A DNA stretch of 64,000 nt from Elgaria multicarinata webbii (lineage: Eukaryota > Chordata > Lepidosauria > Squamata > Anguidae): positions 14,227,501 through 14,291,500 of the forward strand of contig NC_086172.1 of assembly GCF_023053635.1 (NCBI RefSeq). Direction: 5' to 3'. The translations under genes and the position numbers were made by a program. A model generated the notes under the pieces. It made no database searches. It was given only the letters and a program-made list of their open reading frames with translations, and was not told the DNA's origin. Position 1 is the stretch's first letter. Every line of letters begins with the position of its first letter. Of this stretch, positions 49,057-60,975 are shown one piece after another.

Positions 49057-49245
49057 AGCATCTGTGTTAGTCTGTTCCAGCAAAAACAACAAAAAAGGCC
49101 CTTCTGGCTCCTTAAAAAAACAAATTTATTCTAGTAGTGACACTTCTTGAATCTGATGAAGGGGACACTGTCCAGGAAAATTATGCCACAATAAATTTGT
49201 TAGTCTTTAAGGTGCCACAAGACCCTTTGTCGATTTTCCTTTGTA
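49057..49245. repeat. Unclassified dispersed repeat (GCATCTGTGTTAGTCTG type)
   Basis: Contains TGTTAGTCTGTTCCAGCAAA, CTGATGAAGGGGACACTG and ATAAATTTGTTAGTCTTTAA with GGTGCCACAAGACCC. The motif set is one I know from many reptile and bird intergenic regions, but I cannot assign it to a family. A partial sister is at 39428-39465 (CAGCAAAAACAACAGAGGGA). Confidence 0.5.
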
Positions 49246-49959
49246 TCCAGCAAGCTCATTGAGTCCGGACTTTTAAAGACCATGGCCAGGTTTTTAGGTA
49301 AAGGATTCTGACGTCAGAAAGGGAGGGCAACACTAAAGGGGAAAAACGTTCACTCAGAGGTGACGAACGCTCAACCCTGCAGTACCTAGAATAGAGGTGA
49401 TAGAGGCCTTAAAAGTTTGAGCCTAAAGCTGCAATCCCTAGTAAGAATTACTGAGTAGACAAGCATGATGTTAAGTTTATTTAATAGTTTGTGTCTGCTC
49501 CTGCTACTTTTCAGTATTTAATTATATTACAATTGTATTTATGAGTTTTAGGGTCATTTTGTGACCAATGTTTTACTAAATTTTATACTTGTGAACCACG
49601 TTGTGGACTGCAACGTTGAAAAGCGAAACATACATATTAGATGCATCCTTATAGAATATATAGATATGGATGTACAATTTCTATGGGCGCTCAAAATTCC
49701 TATTAACTTTATCTGAGCTACCGGGAGAGAACATGTTTTTCTTGCCATAGTTTTGCTGATTTTTTTGGCGTGTTGTGGGAGTGCTTCTTTGGCAGAAAAT
49801 GCAGCATACAACATTTTAAATCAACCGAGCAGGTGTAAAACCGCCCGCTGCTTCCATGGAGCTGATGGAAACTAACGCTGGGATGCTAAGCACGTACACA
49901 GAAGTAAGCCCTACGGTAACCAAAGGGGACTTTCGGTTCAGACGAGGATGCTTAAGATT

Positions 49960-50480
49960 TGCAGCCCCGAATGGGGAACTGATGAAAGAGGGCCGCTGGG
50001 GCATTCCCCCCACCCCCGCCGCCTCCAGCCTCTCCCCCAACAGCCAGGGCCGAGACCTCCTTGAGGACCGATCCCGGCTGACTCAGCCAAGCGACCCGAT
50101 CCAAGCGTGCCACTCCGGGGCGCCTCTCCCTTTGGCGATCCCTTGCGAGGCTTACCGTCGTGCCGGAAGGGAGACCACGAGGAGTGCTGTCCCTGCTTGG
50201 ACCAGCGAGCTCTTTGCCAGGTGGGCCCCTGAAAACTCGAGGCCAAATGAGGCAGTAGTAGACGGGGCCGCGCGCTTTTATTCCCCACGTTTCTTCTCCC
50301 CCTTCGACTGCTGAGAAAATAATTAGCATTTTTATGCGGGGGGCGGCAAAGCGACCGCACCTTTTCAGAAGCCCCTTTCGAAAATACCGTTTCAGAAATC
50401 CCTGCCTAGGATACCGAGCGCGCGCCGCCAGCGTTTCGAATTTACTTCCGGGGGGGGGGGATCCACCCAACAACATCCCT
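49960..50480. other. Small GC-rich island
   Basis: GC-rich, CpG-containing stretch of about 0.5 kb with poly-C and poly-G tracts and no gene recognised. It lies just before the candidate conserved element and the larger orphan CpG island. Confidence 0.5.
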
Positions 50481-50939
50481 GGTGTGTTGGATTCAGCGAG
50501 GCATAAGAGGAAAAAAGAGTAATGAGAGAAGCCAGAGACGGAATCCTACGCACCACTGACTGGGCAGCAAGTTGCGTGGAACAAAGTGGGATTTGTTTCC
50601 AAATAAACAGCGACTGGAAGCATGGGAGTTTAGGCGCTGAGGGGCGTCGGGGGGGTGGGGGGGGAGAGATGGTTGACAAGCACAGAGCTGGAAGCTAAGC
50701 TCTTTTAAATCAACCAGAATCCGAGGGGTTCGGATTGCCCTTGAACTTAAAAACAGGGCTTACATTCAAAAGAGCTGAATTCTGCACCTCCGCATGTCCG
50801 CTGCAGCTATTTATGAGACGTTCTCTCTCGTTCTCTTACTACACACACACACGCGAAAAGCCGGGAAATCTAGGTGAGAAATCTGCTCCTTTAAAATTTC
50901 TGCCTAAAAGTCTCAACTCTTCGGAGGTCAGAGGGCCAC

Positions 50940-51355
50940 GGTCTCATTAAAACCACTCTGGTACGGAATCTGCAAGGCAGACATTAAAGTGCAGTATTTT
51001 TCAATTAGAGCTGACGAATTCAATCAAAGTTCCATAGATTAGGATGAAATGAGGCATGGGTCATTTACAGGGGAATTTAATTGCAGAGCCATTAGACAAA
51101 TAGTATATTTGCCATTCTCACATTATCCATCATTTTAGACATCAATAGAAGCAGCAGCAGCGTCGTTGCTATATAATACCGCGGCCCTTCCCCGATCTCG
51201 GCCAGTAAACACCACTTTCTCTCCCATTTCCTCTCCCTCTCGTCACAGCTCCTGATTATCTTCTGATTTCATTTTAAGCCATGGGGGATTATAAATGGTC
51301 ATGCAATCAAGTTCATTAGGACCCTAAAAAAGATCCTTCCATTTCTAATTTGGGT
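50940..51355. promoter_or_regulatory. Candidate conserved non-coding element about 20 kb upstream of GBX2
   Basis: A repeat-free block with TTCAATTAGAGC, a TCF/LEF-like ATCAAAG (51023-51029), TTTAATTGC, GCCATTAGAC, GATTATCTTC and GGGGATTATAAATGG. It directly abuts an orphan CpG island. Composition and motif density resemble vertebrate developmental enhancers; Wnt-responsive regulation of Gbx2 is known in frogs, but linking it to this site is speculation. Confidence 0.4.
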
Positions 51356-53480
51356 TGCTTTGCGGATCACACCCACCGCCGCGCTGTTCGAGCGTGGCCG
51401 CGCGCGCGCGCGCCCGCCTTCGAGCGCCCGCGCCAGCTCGTTCTTACGGCCAGTTGGGTCTCGTTCCAGGCTTGTGGCGTGGACCCGCGCCTTCTCAGGA
51501 GGGTGTATCGCCCTTCCCCGTAAGGCGACGGGCCCAGCTAGGGCCGGATCCTGACCGATGCATGGGTTTGCGCGTGGCCTTCCGAGGCCAAGAGCTGTTT
51601 GCAACGCCATCAGCGAACCCGCCCGACGCCCCTGCGCTCCTCCCCGGCCCAGTCGATAGCAAACAAACCCGGCCCGGGGCTTGGCCGCGGCCCTTGGCTA
51701 CTCCTTCGCCATCCCTCGCCCTGCCCTGCGCCCGAGGCCCGAGCTCTCCTCCTTCCGACGGGGAGGAGGAGAAGGAGGCGCGTCCGCAAAGAGGGCAGCC
51801 TGGCGGAGCCCAGCCCAGCCCGGCTTCTTCAGGGACGATGGCGGCCTCGGCCCGGGCCTGCGTGCTTAGGGGTCCCGTGCCGTCCGGCCTGCCTTCTTCG
51901 GCCCCCCGGACGTTCTCTTCCTGGACGCGCCCCCCTCGGCTCTCGCTCCTCGCTCTTGCAAGCCACCTCGGGCGCTTGCCCGCCAACGGCGCCCCCTCCC
52001 CTCCCCGCGGCAGGGCCAAGAGGGCAGCCCCACCCACGGCAGGACGGCGACCCGCCCGGCCCCGCAGCAGGAGGCGCTTCCCGGCCCCGATTTCTCCGGA
52101 AAGATTCACCCCAGCCGCCTCTCGCCAGACTCATTAGCCATTCTACAGAGAGGCCTAAACCAAGAGACAAAAAACAACCCAAGCAAACGTGCATTTTACC
52201 CAAATGCGCCGTGTGCTCGTGGCCGCGTTAGCTGCCTCACTAATTTAATTGGAAAGGGACGTGAAAAATGGGTCGTTTTGGGAAGAATTTATGCATCGCT
52301 TCCTGGAAATCTCATTGCGTTAACTAGGGGCCTACTGTGTTCTCTTTCGCAGCCGTAATCGCATTTTTATGCGTGCCTTCGTGGAAATGAATGTGACTTT
52401 TGCTGATGGCGCGGCGGCGGGCGTGGGTGGGGGGGATGAGCCCTTCTCTAAACGCCACAACAAGGCCCTGGATCAGAGGCCGGTCTCGCAAGGTGCGTTT
52501 CCGTGTCGAGGCCGTCCTCCGCCGCCCCAGCCCAAGAGGGGCCAACTCCGCGCAGGCAGGGCCGCCGCCGCCACCCCCATCCTGCCAGGCGGGCGAAGCA
52601 AGACGGGGCCGCGGCGGTGAGCGCCACGAGCGGCGCCTTTCAATCACGTCCACCGCTGGCCAATTGCATTGCAAAGGACACAGCGTGCCCGCCCTCCCCC
52701 CCGCCGGCGCTATCTTTCACCCTCCCTTAATTGGGATGCTCGCTGGCGCAAAGCCCCGGTGGTGATTCAGCAACCCGGCCATGCCCCTCTCCAGCTGTCC
52801 TCCTCCGCATGCCTGCCCGGATCTCCGGAGTTGAAAGGCGCCCTTCGAAGGGGCTGCGCCCTTGCACTTGCAATAGGGGAGGCGGAGGGTCGCCGCCGCC
52901 GCCGCTTAGGACCCGCCACTTAGGACCCGCTTCCCCTGGCCGCTGGTCTTCTCCGCGCAGGATTTCATTCACGTCTGTGGCGCGATGGATGGAGCTGTCC
53001 AAGGGAGGAGGACGCGTCTCCTTTGGTGCCATCCCCCCGTTTGGAAACAAGCGTCTTCCCGCAGCCAGATTTCTCCACTGCGGGGGGGCGGGGGGGGGGG
53101 CGGCGGTCTTCTTCTCCGCAAACTTCTCTCGACCAAGGAAACTTCAAGCGAAGCCCAGAGTTGCGAAAGGGGCGCCACCTTCAGGTTGTAGCGAGGAGCT
53201 GCTAAGCGGGCTCCGTTGCCCGGCAGAACCCCCCCCCCCCCGGCAGGCTGGAAGCTGCGCGCCGGTTGGGCAGCCGTGAAGACGCCCTCGAGGACAGGCC
53301 CCGCCCCTTCCCCGAACCTTCAGCTGCCAGTCATGGCCTGTGGCGACCTAAGGGCGAGCGCAGACGCCCCCCCCCCCCCACAATCACTCAGGAAGCAGGC
53401 AAAGCGGCTTCTGCTTTCCCGTCTCCTGGCCACCGCTACAGAGGCGCTTGGGGGCACGGAGAAGCCACGAGGCATTCGGT
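51356..53480. other. Orphan CpG island with no recognisable gene
   Basis: About 2.1 kb of CpG-dense sequence, broken by an AT-richer pocket at 52200-52400 (AATTTAATTGG, TTTATGCATCGC, CATTTTTATGCG). The segment 52620-52760 contains CCAATTGCATTGCAAAGG and TTAATTGGG. Open frames in every phase are low-complexity A/P/R/G peptides without domains, so they are treated as shadows. It could be the promoter of an unannotated non-coding RNA or a distal regulatory island of the GBX2/ASB18 domain. Confidence 0.6.
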
Positions 53481-53794
53481 CAATATAGCATGGTTGAGAT
53501 TAGACTGCCTTGCTCTGCAGTTTTATTTATTCAAAGTTATTTGGGCCACACAATAGAAAATGGTATGTTTACGTGATGTTGTTGACTAGAATGCCACTCA
53601 CATTTGCAGGGCTCAGTGCTGAAACCCACATCCATTACTTTAAAGAGTCACCAAATGTCTACGACAGCAGAAAAATGCTCATTCATATATGGCATTACGT
53701 GACTCAAGCACACACACGGGGCCGATTGTATGAAGGGCATTAAACATAAAGCAAATTTTACCAAACTCACGTTTCAGGGGAACGTGACTATGCT

Positions 53795-53865
53795 CACTTA
53801 CCTCGAAGTAAGCCTTACTGAATATAGTGGAAGCTTACTTCCAAGTAAGCATGCATTGGAACAAC
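53795..53865. repeat. Short palindromic repeat (CGAAGTAAGCC type)
   Basis: ACCTCGAAGTAAGCCTTACT and AAGCTTACTTCCAAGTAAGC with GCATGCATTGG form an inverted arrangement. Same family as 39635-39724. Confidence 0.5.
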
Positions 53866-53992
53866 CTGTACTGTGTCGATCAGGTGAGCAGAGCCAAAAA
53901 CTGGTCCAAAACACCATTCTTGTTCCAATCTGCAGCAACCGAAGTAATGAAACCTTCTTGGCTATTATGAACCAGCTAAACAAACATGATTT

Positions 53993-54378
53993 GCAGAATA
54001 TGGACATGTTTAGCCTGGAGAAGAGAAGATTGAGGGGAGACATGAGAGCACTCTTCAAATACTTAAAAGGTTGTCACACAGAGGAGGGCCAGGATCTCTT
54101 CTCGATTCTCCCAGAGTGCAGGACACAGAATAACGGGCTCAAGTTAAAGGAAGCCAGATTCCAGCTGGACATCAGGAAAAACTTCCTGACTGTTAGAGCA
54201 GTACGACAATGGAATCAGTTGCCTGGTGAGGTTGTGGCCTCTCCCACACTGGAGGCCTTCAAGAGGCAGCTGGACAACCATCTGTCAGGGATGCTTTAGG
54301 ATGGATTCCTGCATTGAGCAGGGGGTTGGACTTGATGGCCTTGTAGGCCCCTTCCAACTCTGCTATTCTATGATTTTA
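53993..54378 (+). mobile_element. CR1 LINE 3' end, plus strand
   Basis: Strongly 5'-truncated CR1. It begins in [15 protein letters not shown] and encodes [59 protein letters not shown] and LDNHLSGML to the stop at 54297-54299, then the CR1 UTR (GCATTGAGCAGGGGGTTGGA) ending CTATTCTATGATTTTAT. The remaining frame is uninterrupted, so the copy is fairly young. Confidence 0.92.
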
Positions 54379-54782
54379 TATGGCATATGCTTAAGTATAA
54401 CTTGGGCCTAAAGCTTATGGTCCTCTTCCTAAGTGGTGCTCAGGTAATGTTGGTTTATTCCTTTTTAATCAATATATTGTCACAGTAAGGTATTGATAAT
54501 ATAAATAGCAAGATAAACTGTGGAATAGTTATATGGAGAAGAGGATGTGACTGAACTAGTATGCCACTTGTCAGGGTTATTTATGGTGCTTTATGTATAT
54601 TTAACAAAATGATGACTGAGAAGCTCTGCAGAATGTTTTTGCCATTGTAATTTGTGTGAAATTAAACCAGTTCGTTTAAAACAGCCGCAACCAGTAGCCA
54701 CTATGATCAAGTTAGGAGGTAGGGTACCCTAAAGCATGCTTGCATCAAGCCCAATCTATATACATTATTTTAAAGGCTTTAT

Positions 54783-54882
54783 ATTGTACAAATGTATTGA
54801 ACCAATGTATTGTACATTGTATTGTACAAATGTATTGAACCAATGTATTGTACATTGTATTGTACAAATGTATTGAACCAAT
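54783..54882. repeat. 38-bp tandem repeat, about 2.6 copies
   Basis: ATTGTACAAATGTATTGAAC starts at 54783, 54821 and 54859, an exact 38-bp period with almost no differences between units. Diverged half-copies and an inverted piece (GTTACATTTGAATTGGTTAC) continue to about 54945. Confidence 0.85.
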
Positions 54883-54954
54883 GTGTATTGGTTACATTTG
54901 AATTGGTTACATTACAATACATTTGAACCAGATGTATTGAACCAGTGTGGTTCC

Positions 54955-56950
54955 ACAAAAAGCTTAGAGATGACCTGAAAGCTTAGAGATGACCTGAAAT
55001 GCTTAGAGATGACTTGAAAACAAAAAAGGATACATATAGGAAGTGGAAGGAAGGCCAGGCTACAAAAGAAGAGTACAGACAGGTGGTGCAGAAGTACCGA
55101 AATGGCGTCAGGAAGGCTAAAGCTCAGAATGAGCTGAGATTAGCGAGGGATGCTAAAAGCAATAAAAAGGCTTTCTTCAGATACGTGAGTAGTAAAAGAC
55201 AGAGGAAAGAAATGGTGGTTCAGCTGCTTAATGAGGATGGCAAACTGATAACAGATGACAAAGAAAAGGCTGAAGTGCTCAATTCCTACTTTGCCTCAGT
55301 CTTTTCCCAAAAGCGGGTCTATGACCCCCCCTGGAAAAAGTGAAGCAGAAGTTGAGGGGGCAGGATTGCAGTTTGAGATTGATAAACAAATGGTCAAAGA
55401 ACACCTAATTTCCTTGAATGAGTTCAAATCTCCAGGGCCCGATGAACTGCATCCTAGAGTAATGAAGGAGCTAGCAGAAGAAGTCCCAGAACCTTTGTCT
55501 ATTATCTTTGCAAAATCATGGAAGACGGGTGAGGTGCTGGATGACTGGAGGAGGGCTAACGTTGTCCCTATCTTCAAAAAGGGAAAAAAAGAGGAACCTG
55601 GGAACTACAGACCAGTCAGTCTAACATCCATCCCTGGGAATTTTTTGCAGCAGATTATAAAGAAGTCAGTCTGTAAGCACCTTGAAAACAATGCAGTAAT
55701 TACTAGAAGCCAACATGGATTTGTCAAGAACAAATCCTGTCAGACTAATCTGATCTCATTCTTTGATTGGGTAACCTCCCTTGTGGACTGTGGGAATGCT
55801 GTGGATGTCATATATCTTGACTTCAGCAAAGCTTTTGACAAAGTACCACATGACATTCTGATTAACAAACTAATTAAAAGTGGGCTAGATGGAACAACTA
55901 TTAGGTGGATTCACAGTTGGCTATAGCATTGGACTCAAAGAGTACTTATCAATGGAACCTTCTCAAACTGGGGAGAAGCAATGAGTGGGGTACCTCAGGG
56001 CTCAATGCTCTTCAACATTTTTATTAATGTTTTCGATGAGGAGGTGCAGGGAACACTTATCAAATTTGCAGATGACACAAAATTGGGTGGGATAGCTAAT
56101 ACCCTAGAAGACAGAAACAAACTTTAAAGTGATCTTGATAGGCTGGAGTGCTGGGCTGAAAACAACAGAATGAAATTTAATAGGGATAAATGCCAAGTTC
56201 TACATTTAGGAAATAGAAACCAACTGCACAGTTACAAGAAAGGGGATACTTGGCTAAGCAATACTACAAATGAAAATGATCTTGGAATTGTTGTAGATTG
56301 CAAGCTGAATATGAGCCAACAGTGTGATATGGCTACAAGAAAGGCAAATGCTATTTTGGGCTGCATTAATAGAAGTATAGCTTCCAAATCACGCGAGATA
56401 ATGGTTCCTTTCTATTCGGCCCTGGTTAGGCCTCATCTAGAGTATTGTGTCCAGTTCTGGGCTCCACAATTCAAGAAGGACGCAGACAAGCTGGAGCGTG
56501 TTCAGAGGAGGGCAACCAGGATGATCAGGGGTCTGGAAACAAAGCCCTATGAAGAGGGACTGAAAGAACTGGGCATGTTTAGCCTGGAGAAGAGAAGATT
56601 GAGGGGGAGACATGATAGCACTCTTCAAATACTTAAAAGCTTGTCACACAGAGGAGGGCCAGGATCTCTCCTCAATCCTCCCAGAGTGAAGGACACGGAA
56701 TAACGGGCTCAAGTTAAAGGAAGCCAGATTCCAGCTGGACATCAGGAAAAACTTCCTGACTGTTAGAGCAGTACGACAATGGAATCCGCTACCTAGGGAG
56801 GTTGTGGGCTCTCCCACACTAGAGGCCTTCAAGAGGCAGCTGGACAACCATCTGTCAGGGATGCTTTAGGGTGGATTCCTGCATTGAGCAGGGGGTTGAA
56901 CATGATGGCCTTGTAGGCCCCTTCCAACTCTGCTATTCTATGATTCTATG
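54955..56950 (+). mobile_element. CR1 LINE, 2 kb copy with reverse transcriptase
   Basis: The longest CR1 here, 5'-truncated in the linker before the RT (LRDDLKTKKDTYRKWKEG). RT motifs in order: EFKSPGPDELHPRVMKELAE, VVPIFKKGKKEEPGNYRPVS, QHGFVKNKSCQTNLISF, YLDFSKAFDKVPHD, a PQGS turn and FADDTKLGG near 56067, then NRDKCQVLHLGNRN and the shared CR1 C-terminus. There is a frameshift near 55320, stops near 55924 and 56125, and a frameshift near 56610. It ends CTATTCTATGATTCTATG at 56950. A triplicated 20-bp unit (GCTTAGAGATGACCTGAAA) marks the 5' end. Confidence 0.92.
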
Positions 56951-57051
56951 AAATATTTTTAAATGTATGGCTATAGCAATCTGGCTCATATTTATAGTTC
57001 CAAATACTGTTTTTTGTTAATTTGTCTACAGCTGTATTAGTTAGGTTATAC

Positions 57052-57955
57052 TAGGGCTGTGCTTCACTCCGTTTCGAGTCGTAGAAGCGGTAGCAGAGTG
57101 ACCCGATCTGCTTGCACCTAAGGCGGATCCGAATTGGGTCGGCTGGTCAACAGAGTGATGCAGAGAGGTACTTTCATTTGTGGAGCTCTCCGCATGTTTT
57201 CGGGGCTCCGCCTGCCATTTCCCCCCCTATAGGGGGAAATTGGGCAAAAAATCACCTAACTTCTTTGTTTTTAAAGCTAGATCCCTGAAAATTACTGTGC
57301 TTAGACATTGATGATTGGGGGTCATTTGTGTTGATTTTCAGATTTTTTTGTCATGCTTGCAATTAATTTTTATTGAATGGGTAAAGAGGGAGGGGGAACC
57401 TGCTTTTTTCAGTGTTGATTGACAGGTTCATCTCCCAATCGTGATAACTAATCAGCCCATGTGAAGCACCGTCCAATCCCAAAGTTGGAGGAAGGGAATA
57501 AGCAAAATGGGATACTTAGTAACTTTTTTTCTTTGTCTTTTGTAGGACTTTTGTCACTTTTTGAGTGCATTGGTGAAGCAGTAGCCCCAGCAAACTCACA
57601 CGCACAACTTAAATAATATATGAAGAAAAATAACCAATAGGCAACACAGCACTGCAGGGTACCCACCATAACCTTGGTGAACAACTGGATAGATGTGGTG
57701 CAAGTGGATGATGTGCTGTACAGCATGTGGACGTGCCCAGTGCCCACTGCCCTTGAGGGTCATCAGAACCCTCCAAAGGGGAAACAGTGGAAGGAAGCCA
57801 ATGATTTGCAGGAGTTGATGTATCACGTGGCTTCTCAAAGGCAGGTACCTAGATAGGACCGGCCGAATGACTGGTGGCACAGTCCACTGTTCCACTGGGC
57901 ACGTCCACTGTCCTCTTACTGGTAATAAAGTCAGATAGCATTTTTGTTCTAATTC

Positions 57956-57986
<31 letters not shown>

Positions 57987-58056
57987 GATTATTAGTATTG
58001 TTATTGTTATTACAGTTATTGGCTGGGCGTACCCTGGAGTGTGTGAACTGTGATGG

Positions 58057-58092
<36 letters not shown>

Positions 58093-58779
58093 CTGCATCT
58101 TTGAAAACCAACACATTGTAGCACTTTGAAATGAGTGGATGGCATGAAAGAAATTAAGTTTTTAGAAGTATGGCGACCCAAGTGTGGCAACGCAAGGTGT
58201 GAGTTGTTTATCCCATGAACAGCTATGTGCTGTATGCTCACGCAGTTTAAAAATTTTCTATCTTGAAGTTCCCTGTGTTCATTTTTGACGTGGTTACCTG
58301 AGAGGAAGATTCTGATTTAGGTTTAACTTTAAAAATTCTCCACAAATCAGGGCATGATTGGATTTTCTTCAAAATGGGCATGAATAAGGATCTATGTGGA
58401 AGCTCTCCTGGTGCCCTGTTGCATGTGTGTATCTGGAAAAATGACGGAGATACATGCATTTCTGTAAATGGGGAAAAATCTTTTTAAAATTCCCAAAAAA
58501 TCAGGACATGATCCAATTTTCTTCAAAGTGGCCATGCCTAAGGATCTATTTAGAAACTTTCCTGGTGACCATTTTCATGTTTCTAAATTGAACACTAAAA
58601 AAATTATAGGCGTTTGACATTTTAAATGCAAGTCTATGGGGGCAAAAGCGGAGCTCCAGATCTGGATCCAGATCTGCGGAGCAGAGGCGGATCATCCCAA
58701 AGTGGAGCGGACCCAATCCAAAAGTTGCACATTGGGATCCAGAGCGGATCGGGGGAGGGTGGGTCCGTGCACAGCCCTA
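57052..58779. mobile_element. hAT-like non-autonomous transposon, 1728 bp, perfect 8-bp target duplication
   Basis: TAGGGCTGTGC at the left and GCACAGCCCTA at the right, flanked by exact GGTTATAC duplications (57044-57051 and 58780-58787). Subterminal GGATCC/GATCCG motifs recur near both ends, as in the related 7695-8796 element. It contains (GTT)n at 57956-57986 and (GT)n at 58060-58091 and no transposase. Identical duplications and intact termini suggest a recent insertion. Confidence 0.88.
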
Positions 58780-59133
58780 GGTTATACACATAAAAGCAGC
58801 ATTTTCAATTTTGCTGAAATCATTAATGGTTTGAAAATTTAAGACCTGTCTGGATAAACAAGAACTTTGAAGGATTCCGCACCCACCTGGTAGGATAGAA
58901 GAAGGGTAAAACTAGACTTAATTTCATAGAATCATAGAATGGGACCCATATTTCATGGAATAAGGATATCTTAAATGGAAATATAGCTGCCCATCTTTCT
59001 ATTTTGAAAATAAAGCAAACTTGTTTCTCTTAATTCATAATGTTGGGAAAGGCAGTGGGATTTAGTGCCCTGCTAAGAAGACGACGACTTTGGGTTTTAG
59101 CACTACATCCCTCGAACCTGACAATCAGGTTGC

Positions 59134-59213
59134 AAGCCCAATACAGACTTATTCAGGAAGAAGTCCTGCAACTCAATAGGACTTTCTTCTGAGTAAGCAT
59201 GCCTAGAATTTCA
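59134..59213. repeat. Short palindromic repeat (family of 39635-39724)
   Basis: CAGACTTATTCAGGAAGAAG, TCAATAGGACTTTCTTCTGA and GTAAGCATGCCTAG give the same mirrored layout. Diverged. Confidence 0.5.
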
Positions 59214-59596
59214 CCATTAGTGATGAGAACTGAATATCCAGGATACTGATTCTTTCTATCTGGATTTTTAGATATATCTAGAAAGAATAGATTATTCATT
59301 TCCAGATATGTTTCACCAAAAACATTTTGTATGGAGATAATACCCAGGTTAAGTAATTTAACTGGAGTGAAACAGAACATGGAATTGTGTGTGGTAAAAT
59401 TAATCTTTCTCTCAGCATCCAGAAGTACTCTGAGATTATTATTTTTTTAAGATCAGTTGTTGTTTCTTTAAAAGCTACAGATTAATTTTAAAAATATAGC
59501 AATAATTAATGATCAAATATATCACATTTCAATGACTAATAAAAGCACAAAACAGTTCAATCTGATTTCCCCTGCCCTCACCTCTCAGGTCTGCAA

Positions 59597-59646
<50 letters not shown>
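59597..59646. repeat. (AAT)16 microsatellite
   Basis: Pure AAT-type run. Confidence 0.97.
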
Positions 59647-59781
59647 GTGCTGAGATTATGTACATTTTTTTAAAAAAAGTACACTGTGTGTGTTTGCAAA
59701 ATATGAAATTAAAAATCTGGATAAATAAAATAATCCCTGTAAATCCTTCCAGTTCATTTTTATTATTACTGTCCTTCTTAT

Positions 59782-60240
59782 AACAACTTTATTTATTTTT
59801 TTATTACATTTTTATACCACCCAATAGCCGAAGCTCTCTGGGCGGTTCACAAAAATTAAAACCATAATAAAACAACCAGCAGGTTAAAAGCACAAATACA
59901 AAATACAGTATAAAAAGCACAACCAGGATAAAACCACACAGCAAAATTGATATAAGAGTAAAATACGGAGTTAGAACAGTAAAAATTTAAATTTAAGTTA
60001 AAATTAAGTGTTAAAATACTGAGAGAATAAAAAGGTCATCAGTTGGCGATGAAAAGAGTACAATGTAGGCGCCAGGCGGACCTCTCTGGGGAGCTCATTC
60101 CACAACCGGGGTGCCACAGCAGAGAAAGCCCTCCTCCTAGTAGCCACCTGCCTCACTTCCTTTGGCAGGGGCTCACGGAGAAGGGCCCCTATGGATGATC
60201 TTAAGGTCCGGGCAGGTACATATCTGTTTATGTTAGTTTT
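59782..60240 (-). mobile_element. LINE 3' end, minus strand
   Basis: On the minus strand it encodes RYVPARTLRSSIGALLREPL, VRQVATRRRAFSAVAPRLWN and ELPREVRLAPTLYSFHRQLM before a stop, then a UTR ending in TGGTATAAAAATGTAATAAA and a TTTATT-rich tail. The frame is clean over 80 codons, so this copy is younger than the 1447-1893 relative. L2/L3/CR1-group. Confidence 0.8.
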
Positions 60241-60975
60241 TGCAGTTAAGCATGACATAGGTGGTGCTAAAAGAATGGAGGAAAAGGAGTCTCCAGATCA
60301 AAATTTCTTTGGATTATGTGCTTTAAAGTGGATGTACCTTATGTTTGCTTTTGGGTGTATGTGTCTTATATAGGACTCTGTGTAGTTTAGTATGGTAGAA
60401 AAGACTTGCCCTTTTACCTCTTCTCATCAGTGATGTAGGCAGCCATTTGATTGACAGCACTTGCAGATCAGAAAGGGTTTTTTTTGGCTTGTCTCATTTG
60501 GGGCTGGGAAACAATGCTTAAAATCCATGTGGTGGTGCTCCCTCACCCCCATTTGTTCTCTTTCTTTTTGTGCAACTAGCTATCTTTGTTTTATCTTAAA
60601 GATTTTGTGGGGAGGCTTGATTTTTGTCTGAAAAACTTCTCTCCTGTACTAGTCAAATGCGACACTGTTTCTTTATCAGATACAATGTGGCAGTGCTCTT
60701 TCCTTTTTTGAAAAGGAATGGACCCACGTCAAAGACGTATACTTGAATTCTGTTACTTACGCTTTATTACTATTGTTGTTGTTGCTGGTAAAGTCAAGTC
60801 ATTTTGGACCCAATATAAATAAGAATAGCTGTCCTTGGATACAGTTAGAGAGAAACGCTACTGTTGAGGGTCCACGTGTATCTACCCATACATTAAAATC
60901 TTCAGTGAAGAACATCCTGTGGGTCCCCTCTGCCATGTGAGGTGAGGTGGGGGCACCGAGAGAGAGAGAGAAAGA
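60241..60975. other. Unassigned intergenic sequence
   Basis: AT-rich, no feature recognised; ends in an (AG)n run at 60959-60974 next to a MITE. Confidence 0.45.

Noticed and set aside
51355-53279. Open frames up to 260 residues in the 51-53 kb CpG island
   Set aside because: Same compositional artefact; no family resemblance. The island itself is reported instead.
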